A stretch of 64,000 bases of DNA, taken from NCBI RefSeq assembly GCF_001654985.1, contig NZ_LXEU01000085.1, forward strand, positions 55,102-119,101, written 5' to 3'. Source of the stretch: Kluyvera georgiana ATCC 51603 (GTDB lineage Bacteria; Pseudomonadota; Gammaproteobacteria; Enterobacterales; Enterobacteriaceae). Every line of letters begins with the position of its first letter. Positions within the stretch are counted from its first letter, which is position 1. The notes under the pieces were generated by a model. That model searched no databases. It had not been told where the DNA came from and saw nothing but the letters and a program-made list of their open reading frames with translations. Shown one piece after another: positions 46,820-56,082 of the stretch. A program made the position numbers and the translations under genes.

Positions 46820-47124
46820 GACAGGTCCTTGTTAATCGTTCGCAGACGGGACGGGGAGCTTGAGTAGCCTTGCAAAAGTTATTGTGGTCAATAAATTGAT
46901 TTTGGCGATATGCATTCCACGCTGCTTACACACCTGTCAGTTGAACGGTGTGCCCAGTGATAAGTTTAGATGAGACTCATCGTTTCGCTGGAAAAGACCG
47001 GATCACAGGCGATTGACAGCCCGCTGATGTTGACCCCGGCCAGCCTGTCGGTAACTGTTTTAATCGATATTTATAAGATTGACGGGGTGTGTCGCGGATT
47101 GATAAATTGTTTCGCAAGAAAATA
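46820..47124. other. Region between the FAD/NAD(P) gene and the insertion sequence
   Basis: Contains the second copy of the poxB-type promoter module (46962-46996) on the minus strand. A 51-codon open frame (46970-47125) has no ribosome site and is probably chance. Nothing else recognised. Confidence 0.5.
46962..46996 (-). promoter_or_regulatory. poxB-like promoter module (copy 2)
   Basis: Read on the plus strand, AAGTTTAGATGA-N6-TCGTTTCGCTGG is identical in both 12-nt blocks and in spacer length to the copy at 44593; the 6-nt spacers differ (GACTCA versus ATCCTG). It would drive the FAD/NAD(P) gene, about 145 nt downstream. Confidence 0.55.
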
Positions 47125-47142
47125 GGCGTTGTTGAATAAATC
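47125..47142 (+). repeat. Left terminal inverted repeat of the IS
   Basis: GGCGTTGTTGAATAAATC; it differs from the other end by one base (C-G at position 4 where the right end reads T). Confidence 0.9.
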
Positions 47143-47179
47143 AGATTCGGGGCGAGTGTCCCTGTAGCTGGTTGTGTTT

Positions 47180-48103
47180 TCAGGCAATGCGCACGCTTTC
47201 TGGTATGCCTGCCTTCGTCATTTTGTTCAGTGCCCGTACCATGGCCATAGCCTCCGCCACCTGACCATCATAATCACGCAGCGTCAGTGAACCACCCAAC
47301 AGCTGTTTTATCCGATACATCGCCGTTTCCGCTATCGAGCGACGGTTATAATCTGTTGTCCACTTCCACCGTGCATTGCTCCCGCTCAGTCGCTGATTCG
47401 CAACAGCACGGTTGCGGTCTGTGTACTCAACGGGCCAGTAGCCCGCACATTTGCGGGGAGGAATAAGCGCGCTAATTTTTTTGCGTCGCAGTTCATCGTG
47501 ACAGAGCCGGGTGTCGTAAGCACCGTCCGCCGCTGCTGCTCTGATTTTTCTGTGAGTCTGCCGGATAAGACCCGGGAATGCCTCTGAGTCCGTTACATTG
47601 TTCAGTGACAGGTCCGCACAAATAATTTCATGTGTTTTTGCATCTACAGCAAGATGCAGCTTTCGCCAGATGCGACGACGTTCTTTGCCGTGTTTTTTGA
47701 CTTTCCACTCACCTTCACCGAAGACCTTCAGCCCGGTGGAATCAATCACCAGATGCGCGATTTCACCCCGGGTGGACGCTTTAAAACTGACATTCACCGA
47801 CCTTGCCCGTTTGCTGGCACTGCTGTAGTCCGGGCAACGCAGTGGGACACCCATCAGGGAAAAAATGGAATCAATAAAGCCCTGAGCGGCTCGCAGGGTC
47901 AGCCGGAATACGCGTTTAATGACCAGAACGGTAGTGATAGCAAGGTCTGAATAGCGCTGAGGCCGTCCGCGCGATGCGGGCTTTGCTGACTCATACCAGG
48001 CCTGAATCGCCTCATCATCCAGCCAGAAAGTGATGGAACCACGATTAATCAGGGCCTTGTTATAGTTGCACCAGTTGGTGATTCTGAACTTCTGCTTTGC
48101 CAC
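47180..48103 (-). CDS. IS5-family (IS903 group) transposase
   Basis: DDE transposase of 307 residues, full length for IS903. Catalytic residues visible in HLVIDSTGLKVFGEGEWK (Asp), AAAADGAYDTRLC (Asp) and RRSIAETAMYRIKQLLGG (Glu, within the Y-2-R-3-E signature region). N-terminus MAKQKFRITNWCNYNKAL and ITFWLDDEAIQAWY are typical. Intact, so the element may be active. Confidence 0.95.
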   Translation of the reverse strand: MAKQKFRITNWCNYNKALINRGSITFWLDDEAIQAWYESAKPASRGRPQRYSDLAITTVLVIKRVFRLTLRAAQGFIDSIFSLMGVPLRCPDYSSASKRARSVNVSFKASTRGEIAHLVIDSTGLKVFGEGEWKVKKHGKERRRIWRKLHLAVDAKTHEIICADLSLNNVTDSEAFPGLIRQTHRKIRAAAADGAYDTRLCHDELRRKKISALIPPRKCAGYWPVEYTDRNRAVANQRLSGSNARWKWTTDYNRRSIAETAMYRIKQLLGGSLTLRDYDGQVAEAMAMVRALNKMTKAGIPESVRIA

Positions 48104-48161
48104 GGAACTGCCTGCATTATCAGGATTATGGAGCTCTGATCCTTCAACTCAGCAAAAGTTC

Positions 48162-48179
48162 GATTTATTCAACAAAGCC
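48162..48179 (-). repeat. Right terminal inverted repeat of the IS
   Basis: GATTTATTCAACAAAGCC on the plus strand, reverse complement GGCTTTGTTGAATAAATC, the standard IS903 end. Confidence 0.92.
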
Positions 48180-48293
48180 TCATTTGGTCGTTCCTCTGTA
48201 TCAAAAGCAGTACACGTTGCGGTATCCAGAATCAGTGAAGGGGATTCATTGCCATCCGCAGTGCTGGCCAGATTTTGCGAGGATATGGATTGA
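48180..48293 (+). pseudogene. Possible gene remnant cut by the IS
   Basis: Immediately right of the IS an open frame of 37 codons enters from the element and ends at TGA 48291-48293 (SFGRSSVSKAVHVAVSRISE, then GDSLPSAVLARFCEDMD). The SVSKA stretch is weakly reminiscent of the helix-turn-helix of plasmid ParB-type proteins, but this is too short to assign. It may be the 3' end of a gene lost with an IS-adjacent deletion. Confidence 0.3.
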
Positions 48294-48352
48294 TGATAAA
48301 AACAATACGTGGTGACAATCGGCAGCCGTTTATCTTTATGCATGCCCATTAA

Positions 48353-48386
48353 AAAAGGCCACCCGTTTTACAGGGTAGCCTTTTTG
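48353..48386 (-). terminator. Terminator of hcp-hcr
   Basis: On the minus strand GGCTACCCTGTAAAACGGGTGGCC forms a hairpin (GGCYACCC/GGGTRGCC with G-T pairing) followed by TTTTTT; it lies just after the hcr stop. The plus-strand end also has TTTTT, so it may work in both directions. Confidence 0.8.
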
Positions 48387-48400
48387 CCGTAGTGGGTGAA

Positions 48401-49369
48401 TTACGCCACTACCAGGTCGCCCTGCGGATGGCAGGAACAAGCCAGTACATAGCCTTCGGCTATTTCCGCATCCGTCAGCGTCATGGTGCTGCTGACCGTG
48501 TAGTTACCGTCAACCACTTTGGTTTTGCAGCAGCCGCAAACGCCCGCACGGCATGCGGCAACGACCGGTACTTTATTGCTTTCCAGCGCGTCCAGTAGCG
48601 TACTGCCCACCGGCGCGTAAAACTCTTTCGCTGGCTGCAGTTTGGTGAACTTCAGACCGCTGGTTGCAGCTTCAGCCACCGGGGTAAAGAACTGCTCTTT
48701 AAAGAAGCGCGTCACACCCAGCGCTTTCACTTCTTTTTCGACCAGATCCATATACGGCGCCGGGCCGCAGGTCATCACGGTACGTGAGGCCAGGTCCGGT
48801 ACGCTTTTCAGCAACTCGGTGCTCAGACGACCGGAGACAAAACCGTGGGTGGCGTTGTTTTCCGCCACCAGGGTGACCGGATACTGACGCCATTCGTCGG
48901 CGAAGATCACATCTTCCGGCGAACGCACGTTAAAGATCACCTGCACATCGGCCTGTGGGCGGTACTTTGCCAACCAGCGACGCATTGACATGATTGGCGT
49001 CACGCCGCAACCGGCAGCCAGCATCAGGAACTTATCTTCCGCTTTATCCTCACAGGTAAATTCACCCATGGCATCGGACAGCCAGATATAGTCGCCGCGC
49101 TTCACGTCGCGGGTCAGCCACTGTGAACCTGCGCCATCGTCAATCCGGCGAACGGTCAGCGTAATGTACTCGCTTACCCCCGGCGTAGACGAAATGGTGT
49201 AAGCGCGCAGCGTTTCCGCTGAATTACGTACGCTGACCAGTGCATACTGCCCGGCGCGGTACGGATAATAGTCGTGGCACAGCAACGAAATCGTCCATAC
49301 ATCCGGCGTTTCCTGGTGGATGTGATGCACCTGCATCCGCCATGGGCACTGATGAGTTGGCATTGTCAT
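48401..49369 (-). CDS. hcr: NADH oxidoreductase Hcr (hybrid-cluster protein reductase)
   Basis: Electron donor for Hcp: FAD-binding ferredoxin reductase domain (RAYTISSTPGV, LMLAAGCGVTPIMSM) and a C-terminal plant-type 2Fe-2S ferredoxin domain with CRAGVCGCCKTKV plus a distal Cys (LACSCHPQG). 322 residues as in E. coli. Ten nucleotides separate it from hcp upstream. Confidence 0.96.
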   Translation of the reverse strand: MTMPTHQCPWRMQVHHIHQETPDVWTISLLCHDYYPYRAGQYALVSVRNSAETLRAYTISSTPGVSEYITLTVRRIDDGAGSQWLTRDVKRGDYIWLSDAMGEFTCEDKAEDKFLMLAAGCGVTPIMSMRRWLAKYRPQADVQVIFNVRSPEDVIFADEWRQYPVTLVAENNATHGFVSGRLSTELLKSVPDLASRTVMTCGPAPYMDLVEKEVKALGVTRFFKEQFFTPVAEAATSGLKFTKLQPAKEFYAPVGSTLLDALESNKVPVVAACRAGVCGCCKTKVVDGNYTVSSTMTLTDAEIAEGYVLACSCHPQGDLVVA

Positions 49370-49379
49370 TCTTTACTCC

Positions 49380-51032
49380 TTACGCGCTCAACAGCTGCTT
49401 CATGTCTTCTTCAACGGTGGTCACGGAACGCAGACCGAATTTCTCGTTGAGCACAGCCAGCAGATCCGGCGTGAAGAAACCAGGCGCCGTTGGGCCAGTG
49501 ACGATGTTTTTCACGCCCAGTGACAGCAGGGTCAGCAGAATTACGATCGCTTTCTGTTCGAACCAGGAGAGCACCAGAGACAGCGGCAGGTCGTTGACGC
49601 CGCAGCCCAGTTTCTCTGCCAGCGTGACTGCCAGGATGATGGCAGAGTAAGCATCGTTACACTGACCGGCATCGACCAGACGCGGCAGGCCTTCGATATC
49701 GCCGAACTCCAGTTTGTTGAAACGGTATTTACCGCACGCCAGGGTCAGGATCAGGCAATCGTCTGGTACGCTGGTGGCGAAGTCGGTGAAGTAGTTACGT
49801 TCGCCGCGCGCGCCGTCGCAGCCGCCGACCAGGAAGATGTGACGCAGTTTTTCACGGCTCACCAGGTCGATCAGCGTATCAGCAGCGCCCAGCAGCGTCT
49901 GACGACCGAAACCTACGGTGATCAGGTGCGGAATTTCGCTGTACGGGAAGCCCGCCATCTGCTGGGCCTGGGCGATAACCGGACCGAAGTCATCGCCTTC
50001 CAGGTGGCTCACACCCGGCCAACCGACGATGCTGCGGGTCCAGATACGATCGTCGTAACTGCCAACGGTTGGGTCGATGATGCAGTTAGAAGTCATTACG
50101 ATTGGGCCAGGGAAGCGAGCGAACTCAACCTGCTGATTCTGCCAGCCGCTGCCGTAGTTACCGATCAGGTGTTTGAACTTACGCAGTTCCGGGTAGCCGT
50201 GCGCTGGCAGCATTTCACCGTGGGTATAGACGTTAACGCCGGTGCCTTCGGTTTGTTCCAGCAGGTTGTAGAGATCTTTCAGGTCGTGACCGGAGATCAG
50301 GATGCACTTACCTTCAGTGGCTTTCACGTTGACCTGAGTCGGGGTTGGGTGGCCGTATTTGGTGGTTTCACCGGCGTCCAGAATGCTCATCACTTTGAAG
50401 TTCATCTGGCCGATTTCCATAGAGCACTCCAGCAGAGCGTTCATATCAGAAGGCCAGGTACCCAGCCACGCCATAATTTTGTGGTACTGAGCGTAGATGT
50501 CGTTGTCGTACTGGCCGAGAACGTGGGCATGTTCCATGTAAGCTGCCGCGCCTTTCAAGCCGTACAGGCACAGCAGGCGCAGGCCAAGAATGTTCTCGCC
50601 AATCGTCGCTTTGTCTTTGTTCGGCGTAAATTCCGCCGCCTGTTTTTGCAGAGCGCCCAGATCGTCGCTGACCAGCTGCAGGTCGGCCATTGGGTTATCG
50701 ACGGTCGCGTTAGCGTCTTTGGTCATGCACTGCGCTTTCAGCGCTTCACGCAGGGCAATCGCTTCACGGGCGTAGCCCACGATACGCGGGGAGTCGAAGT
50801 TAACGTTGGTCAGGGTGGAGAAGAACGCGCGCGGGGCGAAGTTATCAACGTCGTGGTTGATGATGCCGTATTCACGTGCTTTCACCGCCCATGCGGACAG
50901 ACCTTGCAAAGACGCAATCAGCAGATCCTGTAGATCGGACGTTTCAGCCGTTTTACCGCACATACCCTGCGCGTAAGAGCAGCCGTTCCCTGCCGGAGTA
51001 CGGATGGTTTGTTCACATTGCACACAAAACAT
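49380..51032 (-). CDS. hcp: Hydroxylamine reductase / NO reductase (hybrid-cluster protein)
   Basis: Hybrid iron-sulfur cluster enzyme acting on NO and hydroxylamine under anaerobic nitrosative stress. N-terminal cluster cysteines MFCVQCEQ...GC...GMC (Cys3, 6, 18, 25); later cluster ligands in [25 protein letters not shown] and ACGKYRFNK. Start at ATG 51030-51032 gives 550 residues as in E. coli; an in-frame GTG two codons upstream would leave the ribosome site too close. Confidence 0.96.
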   Translation of the reverse strand: MFCVQCEQTIRTPAGNGCSYAQGMCGKTAETSDLQDLLIASLQGLSAWAVKAREYGIINHDVDNFAPRAFFSTLTNVNFDSPRIVGYAREAIALREALKAQCMTKDANATVDNPMADLQLVSDDLGALQKQAAEFTPNKDKATIGENILGLRLLCLYGLKGAAAYMEHAHVLGQYDNDIYAQYHKIMAWLGTWPSDMNALLECSMEIGQMNFKVMSILDAGETTKYGHPTPTQVNVKATEGKCILISGHDLKDLYNLLEQTEGTGVNVYTHGEMLPAHGYPELRKFKHLIGNYGSGWQNQQVEFARFPGPIVMTSNCIIDPTVGSYDDRIWTRSIVGWPGVSHLEGDDFGPVIAQAQQMAGFPYSEIPHLITVGFGRQTLLGAADTLIDLVSREKLRHIFLVGGCDGARGERNYFTDFATSVPDDCLILTLACGKYRFNKLEFGDIEGLPRLVDAGQCNDAYSAIILAVTLAEKLGCGVNDLPLSLVLSWFEQKAIVILLTLLSLGVKNIVTGPTAPGFFTPDLLAVLNEKFGLRSVTTVEEDMKQLLSA

Positions 51033-51046
51033 GGTCACACCTTTTA

Positions 51047-51069
51047 AAGTTATATTTAATATACATGTT
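51047..51069 (-). promoter_or_regulatory. NsrR-like operator upstream of hcp
   Basis: The 23-mer AAGTTATATTTAATATACAT-GTT matches the NsrR consensus (AAGATGCATTTAAAATGCAT-CTT) at 17 of 23 positions with the correct symmetry, 15 nt upstream of the hcp start. hcp is among the strongest NsrR targets in E. coli. Confidence 0.7.
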
Positions 51070-51177
51070 TAAGGGTAAGCCTGAGACTCAACCTTGAAAA
51101 GGCATTTTTAGTGCAACTTAAAGGGAGGTTGATTTAGCGCAATTTTGGCGGCAGCGAAGGCTACCGCCATGGAGGTA

Positions 51178-52077
51178 TTAAGCGGTGAAGAAGGCCATCA
51201 TCAGCGGTACGAGCAGGCTAAGAATAAAACCGTGGACGATAGCGGGAGGGACCATTTCCACGCCGCCGGAGCGCTGGAGGACCGGTAGGGTGAAGTCCAT
51301 TGACGTTGCGCCGCACAGGCCAAGCGCGGTGGAGCGACTGCGGCGTACCAGACCGGGAATGAGCATAATGGCCAGTAGTTCGCGCGCCAGGTCATTAAAG
51401 AAGGTGGCGCTACCGATTACCGGGCCGTAGGCGTCGGTCAGCAGAATGCCGGACAGCGAGTACCAGCCAAATCCGGAGGCCATCGCCAGACCGGTTTTAA
51501 TGGGCAAACCAAGCAGAAACGCATTGATGATGCCGGCAACCATCGAACTGGCTACCACGACTAACGCGATCACCATACCGCGGCGGTTGAGAATAATTTG
51601 TCGCAGGGTCATGCCGCTGTTTCTCAACTGAATACCGACGAGGAACAGCAAGAAAATGAGCGTATATTCGCTGGCATCGGTGGCGTGCTGTAAAAAGGAA
51701 AGCCCGCTGAGTCCGAGAACAAAACCGGCAATAACCACAAAGCACAGCTTTAATGATTCCAGCGCCATCGCGAGGCGTGAGGGTAATTTTTCCTGATGAT
51801 GCGGATGTCCCCACGGCAACACTTTTTCCAGCCACAGCAGTGCCGCAATATTGCAAAGTAAAATAACCACAATGCTAATAGCAGAATAGTGGAAGATGGA
51901 TAATAGATTCGCCGCCAGATTATCCAGAAATGCCAGGCTGATCCCCATAAAGAAGAGAATCAGATAAACAATCCAACTGAGCAGGCGATTGATCAGCTGC
52001 AGCGCACCGCGGTGGGTAAGGGGAATCAGATAGCCGATAACCAGCGGCACCAGAATGATGAGGAGTCCCGATAACAT
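51178..52077 (-). CDS. lysO: L-lysine exporter LysO
   Basis: Inner-membrane exporter of lysine and its toxic analogue thialysine (formerly YbjE). About eight hydrophobic helices; LVGIQLRNSGMTLRQIILNR and SGILLTDAYGPVIGSATFFN are family signatures. ATG 52075-52077 gives 299 residues as in E. coli, with AAGGAAG 10 nt upstream; an in-frame GTG at 52084-52086 lies too near that site. Confidence 0.95.
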   Translation of the reverse strand: MLSGLLIILVPLVIGYLIPLTHRGALQLINRLLSWIVYLILFFMGISLAFLDNLAANLLSIFHYSAISIVVILLCNIAALLWLEKVLPWGHPHHQEKLPSRLAMALESLKLCFVVIAGFVLGLSGLSFLQHATDASEYTLIFLLFLVGIQLRNSGMTLRQIILNRRGMVIALVVVASSMVAGIINAFLLGLPIKTGLAMASGFGWYSLSGILLTDAYGPVIGSATFFNDLARELLAIMLIPGLVRRSRSTALGLCGATSMDFTLPVLQRSGGVEMVPPAIVHGFILSLLVPLMMAFFTA

Positions 52078-52154
52078 AACGAACACGCTTCCTTGTAGTA
52101 TTTAAATCGCGCACAGACACTACCGAAAACCGCATACTGAGTAAAGCTGCGAAA

Positions 52155-52187
52155 AAAGAAAGACCCGGCTGTACCGGGTCTTTCTTT
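52155..52187 (-). terminator. Terminator after aqpZ
   Basis: Perfect 14-bp stem AAAGAAAGACCCGG (52155-52168) / CCGGGTCTTTCTTT (52174-52187), loop CTGTA, with an A/T-run on both sides. Separates aqpZ from lysO. Confidence 0.88.
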
Positions 52188-52229
52188 GCCGGGTTGGCGC
52201 ATTCACGCCATGCCCGGGTTACAGAAGGC

Positions 52230-52922
52230 TTATTTCTTTTCCAGCAGGGTGCGATAAATCACGCCGCCGAGGATACCGCCGATGATCGGCATCACCCAGA
52301 ACAGCCACAGCTGGTCAAGCGCCCAGCCGCCCTGGAAAATAGCGACCGCGGTGCTACGCGCCGGGTTAACGGAGGTGTTCGTCACCGGGATGCTGATAAG
52401 GTGAATCAGGGTCAGCGCCAGGCCGATGGCGATCGGCGCGAAGCCTGCCGGGGCATTTTTGTCTGTTGCACCGTGGATCACCAGCAGGAAGCCGCAGGTC
52501 AGTACGATTTCAATCACAATCGCGGAAAGCATTGAATAGCCGCCCGGTGAATGTTCGCCGTAACCGTTGGAGGCGAAACCGCTGGCCGCCGCGTCAAAGC
52601 CTGCTTTACCGCTGGCGATTAAATACAATACGGCAGCGGCGATAATCCCGCCGACAACCTGTGCGACAATATAGCCAATCACTTCTTTGGCCGGGAAACG
52701 ACCGCCGGCCCACAGGCCCAGGGTCACTGCCGGGTTAAAATGGCCGCCAGAGATATGGCCAACGGCAAATGCCATGGTGAGAACGGTTAAACCGAACGCC
52801 AGCGCAACGCCCGCAAAGCCAATCCCTAATTCCGGGAATGCTGCAGCCAGAACGGCGCTACCGCAACCACCAAATACCAGCCAGAAGGTGCCAAAGCACT
52901 CTGCAGCCAATTTTCTAAACAT
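52230..52922 (-). CDS. aqpZ: Aquaporin Z
   Basis: Tetrameric water channel. Six hydrophobic helices plus two half-helices with NPA motifs in [14 protein letters not shown] and [13 protein letters not shown]; the Arg after the second NPA is the selectivity-filter residue. ATG 52920-52922 gives 231 residues, the E. coli length. Confidence 0.96.
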   Translation of the reverse strand: MFRKLAAECFGTFWLVFGGCGSAVLAAAFPELGIGFAGVALAFGLTVLTMAFAVGHISGGHFNPAVTLGLWAGGRFPAKEVIGYIVAQVVGGIIAAAVLYLIASGKAGFDAAASGFASNGYGEHSPGGYSMLSAIVIEIVLTCGFLLVIHGATDKNAPAGFAPIAIGLALTLIHLISIPVTNTSVNPARSTAVAIFQGGWALDQLWLFWVMPIIGGILGGVIYRTLLEKK

Positions 52923-53295
52923 AACCACCTCGAATTAAAAATTATTATCGTCATAAAGGGTGACGACTGAATATATCCCTACCAAAATGGGTGGCAGGCA
53001 TAGTCCTCATTATTTTAAAAACGAACGTCATCCCTCACCAGTTAAATAAATAGCCGAACTTTGATACAAAACAATGTGGTGTTATTCCTTGAGCAATTTA
53101 TTCTTTGAAGTAGAGTGTAGTGCATTATTTTCGGAATAATCGTGGAAGGTGATAGAGAACGCACTTTATTACTTTCAGCGGTTAATAAAGCATCACTCCG
53201 TACGCAGGCGGCGTGCCAGCCGGGTGTCAAGTGCGACGCATGCCGCTATACTGCCGATAACGAAGGGATGGCAGCTATCGTGTTACGGAGGGGTT

Positions 53296-54954
53296 ATGCT
53301 TCTTGAGCGCACCGAAATTGCAGGGTTTCGCGGCATTAATCGATTATCGTTAATGCTGGAGGAGAATAACGTCTTAATCGGCGAAAACGCGTGGGGTAAA
53401 TCGAGCCTGCTGGACGCGCTCACGTTACTGCTCTCGCCGCATGATGAGCTGTATCACTTTGTGTATAACGATTTTTGGTTTCCGCCCGGCGACCTGCAGG
53501 GGCGCGAGCACCATCTGCACATCATACTGACCTTTCGCGAAAATGAACCTGGCCGCTACCGGGGCCGACGCTACCGCGGGCTCTCCGACTGCTGGACGCT
53601 GTGCGACGACGGTTTTCGACGTATTTTCTACCGCCTGGAAGGTGAGCTGGCCGCCGACGGTAGCGTGCTGACGCTACGCAGTTTTATCGACAGCGACGGC
53701 CAGGCGTTGGACATTGACGATATTGACGGTCAGGCGCGTGAGTTGATTCGCCTGATGCCGGTACTGCGCCTGCGTGATGCCCGTTTTATGCGCCGGATCC
53801 GCAGCGGTACCGTGCCGGATGTGCCTGACGTGGAGATCACCGCGCGCCAGCTCGATTATCTCTCCCGCGAGCTGGTGACGAGCCCGCAGAATCTCAGCGA
53901 TGGCCAGATCCGCCAGGGGCTGGCGGCGATGGGACAGCTGCTGGAACACTATTTCTCTGAACAGGGTTCAGGTCCGGCTATCCAACGTCTGATGCGCCGT
54001 CGCTCGCACGACGAGCAGCGTAGCTGGCGCTATCTGGATTTGATTAACCGTATGATCGATAAGCCCGGTGCGCGTAATCATCGGGTGATTCTGTTGGGTA
54101 TGTTCGCGACGCTGCTGCAGGCGAAGGGGTCGGTCAAGCTCGATAGAGACGCGCGTCCGCTGCTGTTAGTGGAGGACCCGGAAACGCGGCTGCATCCTAT
54201 TATGCTGTCGGTGGCCTGGAATCTGCTGAATTTGCTGCCGTTACAGCGTGTGGCCACCACCAATTCCGGTGAGCTACTGTCGCTCACGCCGATGCAAAAC
54301 GTCTGCCGCCTGGTCCGTGAGTCTTCCCGCGTGTCGGCCTGGCGGCTGGGGCCGGAGGGAATGAACGCCGAAGACAGTCGCCGCATTTCGTTCCACATTC
54401 GTTTTAATCGCGCTTCGTCGCTGTTTGCGCGCTGCTGGCTGCTGGTGGAAGGTGAAACCGAAACCTGGGTGATCAACGAGCTGGCGCGCCAGTGCGGGCA
54501 CCATTTCGATGCTGAAGGGGTCAAAGTGATTGAGTTTGCCCAATCCGGGCTTAAGCCGCTGATCAAATTCGCCCAGCGGATGGGGATAGAGTGGCACGTG
54601 CTGGTCGATGGTGATGAGGCAGGAAAAAAATATGCGGCCACGGTGCGCAGCCTGCTGAACAACGATCGTGAAGCCGAACATCATCATCTGACGACGCTGC
54701 CCGCGCCGGATATGGAACACTTTATGTACCGGCAGGGGTTTTCCAGCGTTTATCACCGCGTGGCGCAATTGCCGGAAAACATCCCGATGAATATGCGCCG
54801 GGTGATCACCAAGGCGATACACCGTTCATCGAAACCCGATCTGGCGATTGAAGTGGCGATGGAAGCTGGGCGGCGCGGTACTGAAGCCGTTCCGCCCTTA
54901 CTGAAGAAAATGTTTTCCCGCGTCGTCTGGCTGGCGCGCGGGAAAGCGGATTAA
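53296..54954 (+). CDS. ybjD: OLD-family ATP-dependent endonuclease-like protein YbjD
   Basis: SMC/RecF-like ATPase joined to a TOPRIM nuclease domain, as in P2 OLD; cellular role not known. The frame is open from 53149, but ATG 53296 has GGAGGGG upstream and gives 552 residues as in E. coli. Walker A GENAWGKSSLLDAL near residue 32; ABC-type LLLVEDPETRLHP near residue 293 as Walker B; C-terminal TOPRIM with LLVEGETETWVINELAR and VLVDGDEAGKKYA. Its TAA overlaps the stop of convergent ybjX (TTAA). Confidence 0.93.
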   Translation: MLLERTEIAGFRGINRLSLMLEENNVLIGENAWGKSSLLDALTLLLSPHDELYHFVYNDFWFPPGDLQGREHHLHIILTFRENEPGRYRGRRYRGLSDCWTLCDDGFRRIFYRLEGELAADGSVLTLRSFIDSDGQALDIDDIDGQARELIRLMPVLRLRDARFMRRIRSGTVPDVPDVEITARQLDYLSRELVTSPQNLSDGQIRQGLAAMGQLLEHYFSEQGSGPAIQRLMRRRSHDEQRSWRYLDLINRMIDKPGARNHRVILLGMFATLLQAKGSVKLDRDARPLLLVEDPETRLHPIMLSVAWNLLNLLPLQRVATTNSGELLSLTPMQNVCRLVRESSRVSAWRLGPEGMNAEDSRRISFHIRFNRASSLFARCWLLVEGETETWVINELARQCGHHFDAEGVKVIEFAQSGLKPLIKFAQRMGIEWHVLVDGDEAGKKYAATVRSLLNNDREAEHHHLTTLPAPDMEHFMYRQGFSSVYHRVAQLPENIPMNMRRVITKAIHRSSKPDLAIEVAMEAGRRGTEAVPPLLKKMFSRVVWLARGKAD

Positions 54955-55907
54955 CGCTGGACTATTTCGCTAATTTGCTGCTGGAGCTCGTCCAGCAGCG
55001 TATAGCGACGGCGGTACTCTGCGCGCTTCTTGCTGGCAATCTCTTCCATTGATTTACGCGCCAACGCCAGCGGTAAAACGTAATCACCTTCCTCGTCGAC
55101 CTGTGCCCCCAACGACTCCCAGAAACTGTTGTAGTCGGCATGCAGCTTGCCGCGTTTTTTACGGCGGTAGCGTAGGCTGCGATAAATGTGCGTTTCATTG
55201 CTGACGGCGCGTACGTGTGAAACGGAGAGCAGCGAGCCCAGCGTGAGCAGCGCGTCTACCACTAAGCGTTTTGGGAACAAACCGTGACACGCTTTGGTCG
55301 CGGTTTGAATGAGCTGGTGCGGAACATCGGCTTTCGCTCCCTGTAGGCCGCCCACAAAGAAGGTATTCATCCCGTTGTACTGGCACAAGGTAAACGTCAG
55401 CTCTGCCAGCACGGTGTTGCTGTCGTCGTGGAAGGTCAGCGTCGCCTCGCCTTCTTTATCCAGCATCGCGTCAGCACACAGACGAATGCTGTACTGCTGT
55501 CCTTCTTTACCATTAAGCGTCGCGAGCAGAGCGCCGCGCGTGGAAAGATAGCCGCTGGCGACGCTTTCCGGCAGCAGGGTCAGCAGTTGCTGATAGTGCC
55601 AGCACAGCGCATCAATGGTTTGCTGGTGGTTCAGGTGCGTGCATAGCCATGGGCGATGCAGTCGGCACGGCAGACCGGGCTGTACGTTAAGGATCTGCAT
55701 CAGATGCGGCTGCTTGGTCAGCGTCCCGAGTAGCTTGCCGGTCATTCTGGGCGTACTGAGCGAACGCAGCAGGAACTTACGTCGGTACGCCGGGTTTTTC
55801 CACGCGCGACCGGGTGCAAGCGTGCCGGTCGACAGTAGCCGAAAAAGGTGCCAGCTGGATTCAGGTTGTGGAGGCGTAGAAGCAGAAAAATCGGCAATGC
55901 TCGACAT
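54951..55907 (-). CDS. ybjX: VirK/YbjX family protein (DUF535)
   Basis: DUF535 protein of 318 residues, orthologous in position to E. coli ybjX. WHLFRLLSTGTLAPGRAW, KNPAYRRKFLLRSL, TKACHGLFPKRLVVDALL and IASKKRAEYRRRY are family blocks. Relatives in Salmonella and Shigella (VirK) are PhoP-regulated and linked to outer-membrane remodelling and peptide resistance; mechanism unknown. No signal peptide. Confidence 0.92.
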   Translation of the reverse strand: MSSIADFSASTPPQPESSWHLFRLLSTGTLAPGRAWKNPAYRRKFLLRSLSTPRMTGKLLGTLTKQPHLMQILNVQPGLPCRLHRPWLCTHLNHQQTIDALCWHYQQLLTLLPESVASGYLSTRGALLATLNGKEGQQYSIRLCADAMLDKEGEATLTFHDDSNTVLAELTFTLCQYNGMNTFFVGGLQGAKADVPHQLIQTATKACHGLFPKRLVVDALLTLGSLLSVSHVRAVSNETHIYRSLRYRRKKRGKLHADYNSFWESLGAQVDEEGDYVLPLALARKSMEEIASKKRAEYRRRYTLLDELQQQISEIVQR

Positions 55908-56082
55908 AGGAAAAATCTCATTTCTGGAGGTTTTGCCTATTTAATCAACGGAACCTTCAACGTAATTTCAACAAATGCAAAGAATGTGAAGATTATGCTT
56001 TGTTGATGAAGCGTTTAACATTGCTAGTGTTTATTTTTGGTTGATATCTACACGCTACATCAGCAGCGTGTAGAAAAAAAGA

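Larger units (their letters stand above)
47125..48179 (-). mobile_element. IS903-like insertion sequence (IS5 family)
   Basis: 1055-bp element bounded by 18-bp terminal inverted repeats of IS903 type. One open transposase gene fills it. The flanking 9-mers, AAGAAAATA on the left and TCATTTGGT on the right, do not match, so the 9-bp target duplication expected of this group is missing. Confidence 0.93.

Noticed and set aside
46970..47125. 51-codon open frame running to the left end of the IS
   Set aside because: No ribosome site, overlaps the promoter module, length within chance expectation; the stop is formed by the IS end.
49839..50933. 364-codon open frame on the plus strand
   Set aside because: Antisense to hcp, which is complete and conserved; product has no family features.
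53149..53295. 49-codon N-terminal extension of ybjD
   Set aside because: Not present in the E. coli protein, composition non-coding, while ATG 53296 has GGAGGGG upstream.
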